From contig DIFZ01000056.1 in assembly GCA_002419385.1 (NCBI GenBank), forward strand, positions 1-64,000: a stretch of DNA of 64,000 bases. The letters run 5' to 3'. The stretch's first letter is position 1. Each line of letters starts with the position of its first letter. This document shows, piece after piece, positions 43,555-51,577 of the stretch. Both the position numbers and the translations under genes were made by a program. The DNA is from Geobacter sp. UBA5735 (lineage in GTDB: Bacteria > Desulfobacterota > Desulfuromonadia > Geobacterales > Geobacteraceae). The notes beneath the pieces were generated by a model, which worked only from the letters and a program-made list of their open reading frames with translations, ran no database searches and was not told where the DNA came from.

Positions 43555-44289
43555 TTATTCGTCTGAATCCTGCTTCGGGGGGTCACAAAGGGGAAAATAC
43601 TCGGAATAGTGGGTGGTAAGGCATTCGGGACAGATGCCGTGGCTGAAGAACAGGTTGCTGCGTTCCGTGATGTAGGTTTCTATCTGTTTCCAGGAACCAT
43701 GGTCGTCGCGGACTTTCTTGCAGTGGCTGCAGATGGGGAGCAGGCCGCTCAGTGACTGACGGCCGACCAGCGTTGTTTCCTGGTGCGGGTCCGTCTGGTC
43801 GGGTTCCCTGGTGGGAGTGGTTGTGATGTCCTGCAGGTAGCCAAGGATCGCCGTGATTTTCCCTTTGCCGTCCATGTCGGGAATCATGGTGCAGCGATGA
43901 CGCGTTGTTTTTCCGTTGCAAAGGGGGCACTGCATTTCGAATTCCAGCCTTTCGCGATAGCGGACCGCATGAGCAAGCGCTTCTCTGAAGAACTGGGAAT
44001 CTTCAGGTACATAGAAGGAGAGGAGGTCGTCGAACGTGGGGGGCGTAGAATGGGCGGTTTGCTTCATGAGGATGAAAGCCTGCCTTGACCAGGAGATCCT
44101 GCCTGTTTTCATATCCAGCACCCAGTAGGCGATTCTGGCTATCTCCTGGATTGTGTCCAACTGGCGTTTCCATTTGCACGCGCGGTGAAATCCACGATCA
44201 TGGCGGCAGGTATACGTCTCTTCGCAACTGCATGTGAAGTGGTCTTGCTGCTCCGCTTCGGGTGAAATCATGGTGTTCTTTTCTGGCAC
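43555..44289 (-). CDS. PAS-domain protein with C-terminal four-cysteine motif
   Basis: 244 residues from GTG 44289, with GGAG seven bases upstream. An ATG at 44271 is a close alternative; an ATG at 44358 is excluded because the promoter at 44347-44375 would start transcription downstream of it. A PAS-like fold covers about residues 40-165 (IARIAYWVLDMKTGRISWSRQ through ILGYLQDIT). The tail LPICSHCKKVRDDHGSWKQ and HGICPECL carries two Cys pairs, a motif found after PAS domains in many sensor proteins and probably zinc-binding. No kinase, GGDEF or DNA-binding output is present. N-terminal CSCEETYTCRHDR is Cys/His-rich as well. Function unknown. Confidence 0.82.
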   Translation of the reverse strand: MPEKNTMISPEAEQQDHFTCSCEETYTCRHDRGFHRACKWKRQLDTIQEIARIAYWVLDMKTGRISWSRQAFILMKQTAHSTPPTFDDLLSFYVPEDSQFFREALAHAVRYRERLEFEMQCPLCNGKTTRHRCTMIPDMDGKGKITAILGYLQDITTTPTREPDQTDPHQETTLVGRQSLSGLLPICSHCKKVRDDHGSWKQIETYITERSNLFFSHGICPECLTTHYSEYFPLCDPPKQDSDE

Positions 44290-44346
44290 GTCACATCTCC
44301 GTCCCGATGAGGAGGAAGGTGGTGGTAGGATATATTGAATCTGACA

Positions 44347-44375
44347 CCTATAATGCATATCTGTTTAATGTGCAA
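44347..44375 (-). promoter_or_regulatory. Sigma-70 promoter of the PAS gene
   Basis: Minus strand TTGCAC-N17-TATAGG. The start of transcription should be near 44340, about 50 bases before the GTG start at 44289. Confidence 0.55.
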
Positions 44376-44422
44376 GCAAATTATAGATCTATTTTCATGT
44401 AATTGCGATAGGGATAGCCAGG

Positions 44423-44451
44423 TTGACAATCCTGAGAAACTGGCATACTTT
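44423..44451 (+). promoter_or_regulatory. Sigma-70 promoter of the AI-2E family permease gene
   Basis: TTGACA-N17-TACTTT: perfect -35, ideal spacing, four of six in the -10. Start near 44458, giving a leader of about 90 bases. It is divergent from the PAS gene promoter. Confidence 0.65.
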
Positions 44452-44549
44452 TCAACGGAAAGATATTCTCTGCCCTGTGCAGAAGGAGATGAAGTCCGGT
44501 CCACAAGAAACCGGGTGCATTAAGTCTGTCTCCCGCGGGGGAATTGTCC

Positions 44550-45542
44550 ATGAAGCGTGGTCATGTGTTTGCCAGTTTTCTGCTTGCCGCGTTCGCCGTG
44601 CCGATCGTGCTGCACTTTCACTTGCTGCCGGCCGTGTTTGCCGGCCTGGCGGTTCACGTCCTGACCTGCAAGCTGGCCCGGCGCTTACCGGCCAACTGGG
44701 GAGGGTGGGCGCACGAGATAGCCCTGATCGCCCTGGCAGTGCTTGTCATTTCGGGTTTGACGGGCATCAGCATCGGGCTCTGGGCGCTGCTGCGCGGGGA
44801 TGGTGGCATGGCTGCCCTGCTCCTTGCCGTTGCTGAAACGATCGGTAGGTTGCGGCAGTTTCTGCCCGGTCCGATTGCCGATGCTCTTCCGTCTACCGTG
44901 GGGGAAATGCATGAGCCGCTTGCGGAAATGCTTCGCGAGCATGGGCGGAAGATTTCGGCCGTGGGGATTGCCGGGATAAAGACGTTCCTGCATGTGCTTT
45001 TCGGCATGGTCATAGGCGGACTTACCGCCCTGCACCAGTTTGCCGGAGTCGAAAGCTGGCCCCCCCTTGCCGCTGCCCTGCATGACAGGGCAAAAGCGCT
45101 GGCTGATGCCTTCGACAAGGTGGTCTTCGCCCAGGTCAAAATCTCAGCACTCAACACCTTGCTGACAGCGATTTATCTGCTGCTCGTCCTCCGCTTTTTC
45201 GGCGTCGATCTGCCGCTGTTGACGGTTCTCATACCGCTTACCTTTGTCGTCGGCCTGCTCCCGGTGGTCGGGAACCTCATTTCCAATACGGCAATAGTGC
45301 TCATCAGTTTCGGCATCTCTCCCGGGGTGGCGGTTTCATCCCTCGTGTTTCTTGTGGCAATCCACAAGCTCGAATATTTCACCAACGCCAAGATAGTCGG
45401 TGGCCAGGTGCAGGCGCGTGCCTGGGAGCTGCTCTGTGCCATGCTGACCATGGAGGCGGTTTTCGGCGTGCCCGGACTTGTTGCAGCGCCGGTTGCCTAC
45501 GCATGGCTGAAAAAGGAACTGAAGAGGGAAGGGCTGATCTGA
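44550..45542 (+). CDS. AI-2E transporter family (PerM-like) membrane protein
   Basis: 330 residues from ATG 44550, preceded by GGGGGAA. About seven or eight membrane helices. The C-terminal half carries family-like segments: LTFVVGLLPVVGNLISNTAIVLISFG and LVFLVAIHKLEYFTNAKIVGGQVQARAWELLCAML. The family includes the proposed AI-2 exporter TqsA and ion antiporters, so the substrate cannot be assigned. The periplasmic/central segment is divergent. A hairpin terminator follows at 45565. Confidence 0.85.
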   Translation: MKRGHVFASFLLAAFAVPIVLHFHLLPAVFAGLAVHVLTCKLARRLPANWGGWAHEIALIALAVLVISGLTGISIGLWALLRGDGGMAALLLAVAETIGRLRQFLPGPIADALPSTVGEMHEPLAEMLREHGRKISAVGIAGIKTFLHVLFGMVIGGLTALHQFAGVESWPPLAAALHDRAKALADAFDKVVFAQVKISALNTLLTAIYLLLVLRFFGVDLPLLTVLIPLTFVVGLLPVVGNLISNTAIVLISFGISPGVAVSSLVFLVAIHKLEYFTNAKIVGGQVQARAWELLCAMLTMEAVFGVPGLVAAPVAYAWLKKELKREGLI

Positions 45543-45564
45543 TTCCCCGGAACCGCGCAACGAG

Positions 45565-45600
45565 AAAGGGGGCACGACTGTTCAATCGGGCCCCCTTTTT
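45565..45600 (+). terminator. Rho-independent terminator after the AI-2E family gene
   Basis: AAAGGGGGC (45565-45573) pairs with GCCCCCTTT (45590-45598) across a 16-base loop and is followed by a T tract. It separates this gene from the convergent enolase gene. Confidence 0.75.
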
Positions 45601-45633
45601 CCGTTGCCGGTTCGCAGTGCGGTCTGCCGGCGG

Positions 45634-46926
45634 CTATTTCTTGCGCAGGTTGTAGAAAACATCCCTGCCCCGGTAACGGGCCGCGGAACCGAGTTCATCC
45701 TCTATCCTCAGAAGCTGGTTGTATTTGCAGACCCGGTCGGTGCGGCATAGCGAGCCGGTTTTGATCTGGCCGGCATTCACGGCCACTGCCAGGTCGGCCA
45801 GGGTGGTATCCTCGGTCTCCCCTGAACGGTGCGAAACAACTGCGGTATAGCCAGCCCTTTTGGCGGTTTCGATGGCGTCAAGCGTTTCGCTCAGGGTGCC
45901 TATCTGGTTCAGCTTGATCAGGATGGAATTGGCCACACCGCGATCGATTCCCTCCTGGAGGGTTTTGGCGTTGGTGACGAACAGGTCGTCGCCGACCAGC
46001 TGGACCCGGTCTCCCAGACGCTCGGTAATTTTTTTCCACCCATCCCAGTCGTTTTCCGCCATCCCGTCCTCTATGGAAATGATGGGGTAGCGGTTTACCA
46101 GGTCTTCGTAAAAATCTATGAGCTGGTCTGCAGTCTTTTCAGGTGATGCTTCGTTTTGAAGGAAGTATTTGCCGTCTTTGAACAGTTCTGACGAAGCCAC
46201 GTCCAGCGCAAGGAGGACATCGTCGCCGGGACGGTATCCGGCTTTTTCTATGGCTTCCACGATGACCTGCAGAGCTTCTTCGTTGGAACCCAGGTTTGGA
46301 GCGAAGCCGCCTTCATCGCCGACCGCGGTGTTGTACCCTTTCTTTTTCAGCACTCCTTTGAGCGAATGGAATATTTCAGCTCCCATGCGGAGCGCGGAGG
46401 AAAAGTCGGGTGCGCCGACCGGCATGGTCATGAATTCCTGTATATCCACATTGTTGTCCGCATGGGCGCCGCCGTTGAGGATGTTCATCATGGGCACCGG
46501 CAATTCCCGTGCGTTGGAGCCGCCGATGTAGCGATAGAGAGGGAGGCCGAGGGATGCCGCGGCAGCCTTGGCAACTGCCAGGGACACGCCGAGTATGGCG
46601 TTCGCTCCAAGGCTGTTCTTGGTTTCAGTGCCGTCCAGCTCGATCATGCGCATATCCAGCCCGACCTGGTCGGATGCGTCCATTCCAACGATCTGGTCAG
46701 CAATCCTGGCATTCACGTTATCGACGGCCGTGAGGACGCCTTTGCCCAGGTAGCGGCTCTTGTCGCCATCCCGCAATTCCAATGCTTCCCTTTCTCCCGT
46801 GGAGGCGCCGGACGGTACTGCTGCCCGTGCAGTGATCCCCGACTCGAGGAGCGCTTCAACTTCCAGGGTGGGGTTGCCGCGTGAATCGAGAATTTCACGT
46901 GCATAGACGTCTGCTATTGTATCCAT
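45634..46926 (-). CDS. eno: Enolase (phosphopyruvate hydratase)
   Basis: 430 residues, full length. It begins DTIADVYAREILDSRGNPTLEVE and carries the substrate-loop and catalytic segments SGASTGEREALELRDG, NVDIQEFMTMPVGA, VGDEGGFAPNL, SIEDGMAENDWDGW, VGDDLFVTN, ILIKLNQIGTLSET and the signature VVSHRSGETEDTTLADLAVA. It interconverts 2-phosphoglycerate and phosphoenolpyruvate in glycolysis/gluconeogenesis. Ribosome binding site AAAGGAGAG before the ATG. Monocistronic by appearance. Confidence 0.98.
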   Translation of the reverse strand: MDTIADVYAREILDSRGNPTLEVEALLESGITARAAVPSGASTGEREALELRDGDKSRYLGKGVLTAVDNVNARIADQIVGMDASDQVGLDMRMIELDGTETKNSLGANAILGVSLAVAKAAAASLGLPLYRYIGGSNARELPVPMMNILNGGAHADNNVDIQEFMTMPVGAPDFSSALRMGAEIFHSLKGVLKKKGYNTAVGDEGGFAPNLGSNEEALQVIVEAIEKAGYRPGDDVLLALDVASSELFKDGKYFLQNEASPEKTADQLIDFYEDLVNRYPIISIEDGMAENDWDGWKKITERLGDRVQLVGDDLFVTNAKTLQEGIDRGVANSILIKLNQIGTLSETLDAIETAKRAGYTAVVSHRSGETEDTTLADLAVAVNAGQIKTGSLCRTDRVCKYNQLLRIEDELGSAARYRGRDVFYNLRKK

Positions 46927-47128
46927 GATCTCTCCTTTGCTCTGGGGTCAGTGCCCCTTTTCGGAATATGGGTGATTCTCGACCGGAAATTGCCGTTAAG
47001 CAGGATAGTACAATGATTGCAAGGGAATTTTCCAGATGAAAACGTTTACTATATACCACATTTCTTTCTGGAATGGGAAAATCTAAACGTGTGGAACGGG
47101 GATTCGGTATGGTGCAGAGCGGTTTCGG

Positions 47129-47158
47129 TTGACAGGGCGTGATTATTAAGATTATAAT
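47129..47158 (+). promoter_or_regulatory. Consensus sigma-70 promoter upstream of pgpH
   Basis: TTGACA (47129-47134), 18-base spacer, TATAAT (47153-47158): both hexamers are exact. The start near 47165 excludes an upstream GTG at 47139 as start of pgpH and points to ATG 47217. A strong housekeeping promoter for the pgpH-ybeY-dgkA operon. Confidence 0.8.
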
Positions 47159-47216
47159 TAAACTTCTGTTTTTACTTCAGCGTCCCGGTTGCCCGGTGAG
47201 GATTCAGAAGCAGGGT

Positions 47217-49616
47217 ATGCCATCCGATACCACAAAAGATAACGCGGAAAGCAGCAAGGCAGTTACTATTGCCTCGCAGGGCAAACGACTGCTGTCCTAC
47301 CTCCGGGAAATGATTGCGAGCAGTGGAAAAAAGCCGGTCAGACGAGCGGTTCTCTTTCTGCTCACGGCCCTCATCCTCACTTTCCTGATCCTCCCCAGCC
47401 GTCATTTTATCGTCGCCAAGTACTCGGCAGGCGATATCGCCTCGACGGACATCAAGGCAAATCAAAGTTATCTACTGGAAGATCAGCTTCTGACCGAGAA
47501 AAAGAGAGCCGCGGCGGAACAGGCTGTTCCCTCAGTCTATGATCTGGACGCCAGCCAGGGAGATGAGCTCAAGAAGCGCTTCGCACGGGCATTCGCTCTC
47601 ATCATAGATGCACGCGCACGGGCTGAGGGTGGTCGTGAAGCGACGGGTCAGTCAGTTTCGGAAGCCCTCGGTGTTGCCGTTACCGGAACGGAACTGGATT
47701 CGCTGTTCAATGTCCGCAATTTCCGCCCTGTTCTGTCAGAGATCGGCCATTTGTCAGAGCTTGTCTACCGCCAAATGCTCGTTGACGACAAGGAGGTTTT
47801 CGATACAGACAGGAAGAAGGGCATCATTCTGCTGGACAGCGCATCGGGAAGAATCATTGGAGCCGGTGACAGTTCCATGACGGTTATCGACAAGGTTGGG
47901 GTTGCGCAAGCGATCAGGAATCTAAGGCTGGCCGGTGTCTCGCGGCATGATGCCACTATCCTGAAAGGCTTGCTGCTCAAGTCCGTGCGACCCAACCTGA
48001 GATTCAACAGGGAGGCAACCGAGGAAAGGAAAAAGGAAGCAGGAAACGCGGTCCGACCCGTTGTCTACCAGATAAAACGCGGCGAGATGATCGTCAGGGA
48101 AGGGGAAAGGATTGCCGAGGAGCAGGCGCTCAAGCTGAACAAGATTTTTGAAGTCGGCAGCGGCATGAGCCGTTTCTTTGCCGGACTCGGCATCTTCGGG
48201 CTCATTCTGGCCCTCGCCTATTTTCCTTACCGTTTCGGCGTAAAAAACATCCGCAAGTTCAATCCTTCCGTAAAGGACCTTTTTCTTCTTGCAGTGGTGA
48301 CGGTCTTCTTTTTCGTGATTCTGAAGGGTTTGCTGGTCATCTCGACCGCCATGGGCATACTCTTTCCGAAGATCGGCATCGAAGATTACTTCTATCTGTT
48401 TCCCTTTGCCGCTGGGGCAATGCTGGTGCGCATCATACTCAATTCCGAGGTCGCACTGGTTTATTGCGCCATCTGTGCCCCATTGCTGGGCATTATGTTC
48501 GGCAACAGCATCCCCGTGGTCATTTACGCGCTTCTTGGCAGCATCATCGGCGCTCACGGCGTCGGGCAGTGCCAGTACCGGGGCACCATCTATTCGGCGG
48601 GGCTCAAAGTGAGTGTGGTCAACCTGGCGCTTGCGCTGCCGTTCCAGGTGTTTTCCGATAATCTCTTTACCTCCCAATCTCTTTATATTATGATCTTTGC
48701 CCTGGTGGGAGGGGTGGTTAACGCGGTTATTGTCGCAGGTACCGTTCCGATCGTGGAAAACCTGTTCCACTACACAACCGATATCAAGCTGCTGGAACTT
48801 GCCAGCTTCAATTCACCCGTGTTGCGGGAACTCATGATCCGGGCGCCGGGCTCATACCATCACAGCATCCTGGTCGGCACAATGGTCGAGGCTGCTGCCG
48901 AGGCCATCCATGCCAATCCTCTCCTTGCCAGGGTAGCCGCCTACTATCATGACATCGGAAAATGCAGCAAACCGCTCTATTTCATCGAGAACACGAGCGG
49001 TGGCGAGAACAGGCACGACAAGCTTTCACCCAGCATGAGCGCGCTGATCCTGATCTCCCATGTCAAGGAAGGTACCGAACTGGCCCGCGAAAAACGCCTT
49101 GGCCGTCCGATAATCGACATCATACGGCAGCATCACGGCACCGCTCTGATCTCCTATTTCTACCAGAAGGCAAAGACAGCTGATGATTCGGAAGCGAAAA
49201 ATGTGGATGAGCGGGACTTCCGCTATCCCGGGCCCAAACCGCAGACGCGGGAGGCGGGTCTGGTGATGCTTGCCGACTGCGTCGAGGCGGCGTCAAAAAC
49301 GCTGTCCGATCCCACCCCGTCCCGAATCCAGGGCATGGTGCAGAAAATCATCAACAACATCTTTATTGACGGCCAGTTGGATGAGTGCGAGCTCACGCTG
49401 AAGAACCTCCATGATATCGCAAAGAGTTTCAACAGGATCCTCGCGGGTATCTATCACCACAGGATCGATTACCCGGAGCCGGCTTTCAAGGTCAATGGAA
49501 GGAAGAAACCCGTTGAAGATATCGATAGAGAACAGGCAAAGACGACACCGCATAGAGACGAAGAAGGCAAAAAGGGCAGCGGAGAGGATCTTAAACGTCT
49601 TGGGATTCACCGATAG
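47217..49616 (+). CDS. pgpH: 7TM-HD family cyclic-di-AMP phosphodiesterase (PgpH-like)
   Basis: 799 residues from ATG 47217; an open GTG at 47139 lies inside the promoter. Order: cytoplasmic N-terminus, one membrane helix (about residues 40-58), a large extracytoplasmic 7TMR-HDED domain, about seven membrane helices (about 320-520), and a cytoplasmic HD domain with HHSILVGTMVEAAAEAI, YYHDIGK (about 575) and IIRQHHGTALI. Characterised members hydrolyse c-di-AMP. In Geobacter-type genomes c-di-AMP or related dinucleotides such as cGAMP may be substrates, so specificity is not certain. It heads an operon with ybeY and the DgkA-PAP2 fusion. Confidence 0.9.
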   Translation: MPSDTTKDNAESSKAVTIASQGKRLLSYLREMIASSGKKPVRRAVLFLLTALILTFLILPSRHFIVAKYSAGDIASTDIKANQSYLLEDQLLTEKKRAAAEQAVPSVYDLDASQGDELKKRFARAFALIIDARARAEGGREATGQSVSEALGVAVTGTELDSLFNVRNFRPVLSEIGHLSELVYRQMLVDDKEVFDTDRKKGIILLDSASGRIIGAGDSSMTVIDKVGVAQAIRNLRLAGVSRHDATILKGLLLKSVRPNLRFNREATEERKKEAGNAVRPVVYQIKRGEMIVREGERIAEEQALKLNKIFEVGSGMSRFFAGLGIFGLILALAYFPYRFGVKNIRKFNPSVKDLFLLAVVTVFFFVILKGLLVISTAMGILFPKIGIEDYFYLFPFAAGAMLVRIILNSEVALVYCAICAPLLGIMFGNSIPVVIYALLGSIIGAHGVGQCQYRGTIYSAGLKVSVVNLALALPFQVFSDNLFTSQSLYIMIFALVGGVVNAVIVAGTVPIVENLFHYTTDIKLLELASFNSPVLRELMIRAPGSYHHSILVGTMVEAAAEAIHANPLLARVAAYYHDIGKCSKPLYFIENTSGGENRHDKLSPSMSALILISHVKEGTELAREKRLGRPIIDIIRQHHGTALISYFYQKAKTADDSEAKNVDERDFRYPGPKPQTREAGLVMLADCVEAASKTLSDPTPSRIQGMVQKIINNIFIDGQLDECELTLKNLHDIAKSFNRILAGIYHHRIDYPEPAFKVNGRKKPVEDIDREQAKTTPHRDEEGKKGSGEDLKRLGIHR

Positions 49617-49965
49617 CGAGCTGTCGGTTGCCGTTGTCGGAGATCGGGCCATGCGCCGCCTCAATCTCGAGTATCGAGGTCTGGACCGGCCGACCAATGT
49701 CCTTTCCTTTCCCATGGGTGAGGGGGCGTTTCCCGACCTCAATCCGCAGCTCCTGGGAGACGTGGTGATTTCCGCGGACACCGCCAGCCGTGAAGCGGAG
49801 GAAGAAGGCATTTCCTATGCAGAGCGCTTTCTCTTCCTGCTGCTGCATGGCATTCTCCATGTGAGCGGTTATGACCATGAGCGTTCAGGCGAGCATGAAG
49901 CGCGGCGCATGGAGCGGAAACAGCGGGAACTGTTCAACCTGATGAAAAGCGAGGGGTTGCTGTGA
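49495..49965 (+). CDS. ybeY: Endoribonuclease YbeY (rRNA maturation)
   Basis: 156 residues from ATG 49495, overlapping pgpH by about 120 bases. This start gives the normal beginning PLKISIENRQRR. The catalytic zinc motif HGILHVSGYDHE (H-x3-H-x5-H) is intact, and the upstream segments LNLEYRGLDRPTNVLSFPMGEG and LLGDVVIS are conserved. YbeY acts in 16S rRNA 3' maturation and ribosome quality control. The downstream gene starts with GTG overlapping its stop. Confidence 0.95.
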   Translation: MEGRNPLKISIENRQRRHRIETKKAKRAAERILNVLGFTDSELSVAVVGDRAMRRLNLEYRGLDRPTNVLSFPMGEGAFPDLNPQLLGDVVISADTASREAEEEGISYAERFLFLLLHGILHVSGYDHERSGEHEARRMERKQRELFNLMKSEGLL

Positions 49966-50690
49966 GCTCCCCGAATGGGCACCTAAAACCGACCCGCTTT
50001 ACTGATTCCGTCAATTGCGCTCTCGAGGGGATTCTGTATACGGCCAAAAGCCAGAAGCACATGCGCAACCATTTTCTTGCTGCCCTCGCCATCCTGGCCG
50101 CGGTACTGTTTCTGCGTGTCACCAGTCTGGAATTCACCCTTCTGGCTATCTCCGTATCGTTCGTTCTTTTTGCCGAACTGATCAATACCGCCATCGAGAT
50201 CTGTGTTGACATTGTTTCCCCGGAATACCACCCCCTTGCCAAGAACGCCAAGGATGTGGCGGCGGGGGCAGTCCTCATGGCTGCCATCGGGGCAGCCATC
50301 ATGGGGTACATCATTCTGTCGCGTTACATAGTTCCGGTGGTTGGAGAAGGTTTGGGCATGATCGGTGAGACGAATGAAATCGGGGTGCTCGTAGCAATCC
50401 TGAGTGTCAGCATATCAGCGGTGGTACTGAAGGCGTTTGCCGGCAGGGGCACCCCTCTTGAGGGCGGGAGCATCAGCGGCCATGCCGCTTTTGCCTTTTC
50501 CGTGGCTACCATAGTTGCTCTTTCGACCAAAGAACCCATCAGTTCCCTCTTGACCTTCGTGCTTGCGGTCATGATCAGCAATTCGCGCATCGCTCTCAAT
50601 CACCACTCAGTGCGCGAGGTCGTGTTCGGCGCGTGCCTGGGGATGGGGCTGACACTGGCAGTACTGCTTGCTTTTTCCAACCTGCCCTGA
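49962..50690 (+). CDS. Fusion of DgkA-type lipid kinase and PAP2 phosphatase
   Basis: 242 residues from GTG 49962. Residues about 1-125 form a DgkA-like kinase with three membrane helices and the active-site segments AELINTAIEICVD (Asn, Glu) and AKDVAAGAV (Lys, Asp). Residues about 140-240 form a PAP2 phosphatase with KAFAGRGTP, the catalytic SGH (in GSISGHAAFAFS) and SR-x5-H (SRIALNHHSVREV), although the usual final Asp is Glu. The substrate is probably undecaprenol/diacylglycerol and its phosphate. A kinase and a phosphatase in one chain suggests control of the lipid-carrier pool. Confidence 0.9.
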   Translation: MSSPNGHLKPTRFTDSVNCALEGILYTAKSQKHMRNHFLAALAILAAVLFLRVTSLEFTLLAISVSFVLFAELINTAIEICVDIVSPEYHPLAKNAKDVAAGAVLMAAIGAAIMGYIILSRYIVPVVGEGLGMIGETNEIGVLVAILSVSISAVVLKAFAGRGTPLEGGSISGHAAFAFSVATIVALSTKEPISSLLTFVLAVMISNSRIALNHHSVREVVFGACLGMGLTLAVLLAFSNLP

Positions 50691-50722
50691 TACATAATGC
50701 TTTTTATGGAGGAACTGTTTCA

Positions 50723-51577
50723 TTGGAAGATGGTACTGGCAGGACAATGTCGGGATTGCGTGACATCGTGAGCCGTTTCCTTTCGGGTCGCAAAAAGATC
50801 ACGGAGGAGGAGATCCAGGAGATCATCACCGCCGGCGAGGAAGAGGGGCTCATCAATCCAGAAGAAAACGCGATGATCAAATCGATTCTCCACCTGAGGG
50901 ATACGGTCGTCCGCGAGATAATGGTGCCCCGCACCGACATGGCCTGCATCGACGCAGCCGGAACCATTCACGATGCACGAGTGAAGATAATAGCCAGCGG
51001 ACATTCTCGGCTGCCGGTTTATGACGGCACGCTGGACAACATAATCGGGCTCGCTTACGCAAAGGATCTTCTCAAATACTGGGGAATGGACAATGCTTCG
51101 GTTGACCTTCGCAAGATCCTGCGGAGCCCCTATTACATTCCGGAAACCAAAAACCTTGAAGAGCTCCTTCAGGAATTCAAGCGGAAACGGGTGCATATGG
51201 CCATAGTCATGGACGAATATGGTGGTACATCGGGCCTGGTCACCATAGAGGACCTTCTTGAGGAGATCGTGGGCGACATCCAGGATGAATACGACTTGGA
51301 GGAAGAGTGGCTGCTGCAGCAGCCGGACGGTTCGATCATCGTTGATGCGCGACTGCCCGTCGAGCAATTGACGGAACATCTCGGGATCGAGGTCGAACGT
51401 GAAATGTTCGACACCGTCGGCGGTTTGATCATTCACCTGACGGGGCGGATTCCGCGTGCCGGGGAGGAGATCGATACCCACGACATTCACCTGACCGTCC
51501 TTGACGCCGATGAGCGCAAAATCAGTCGCGTCATGGTCAGAAAGAAAACCCCGGATATTGAGGATAGCGAAGCCTAG
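50723..51577 (+). CDS. CorC/HlyC-like CBS-domain protein
   Basis: 284 residues from TTG 50723, ten bases after GGAGG; ATG 50747 is an alternative without a good site. Two CBS domains span about residues 65-190 (VPRTDMACIDAAGTIHDARVKII, SGHSRLPVYDGTLDNIIGLAYAKDLL, HMAIVMDEYGGTSGLVTIEDLLEEIVGDI). A CorC_HlyC domain follows (about 200-280). The family is linked to magnesium/cobalt homeostasis; a soluble CorC-like member next to ybeY and lnt is a very common arrangement. The stop overlaps lnt by one base. Confidence 0.9.
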   Translation: MEDGTGRTMSGLRDIVSRFLSGRKKITEEEIQEIITAGEEEGLINPEENAMIKSILHLRDTVVREIMVPRTDMACIDAAGTIHDARVKIIASGHSRLPVYDGTLDNIIGLAYAKDLLKYWGMDNASVDLRKILRSPYYIPETKNLEELLQEFKRKRVHMAIVMDEYGGTSGLVTIEDLLEEIVGDIQDEYDLEEEWLLQQPDGSIIVDARLPVEQLTEHLGIEVEREMFDTVGGLIIHLTGRIPRAGEEIDTHDIHLTVLDADERKISRVMVRKKTPDIEDSEA

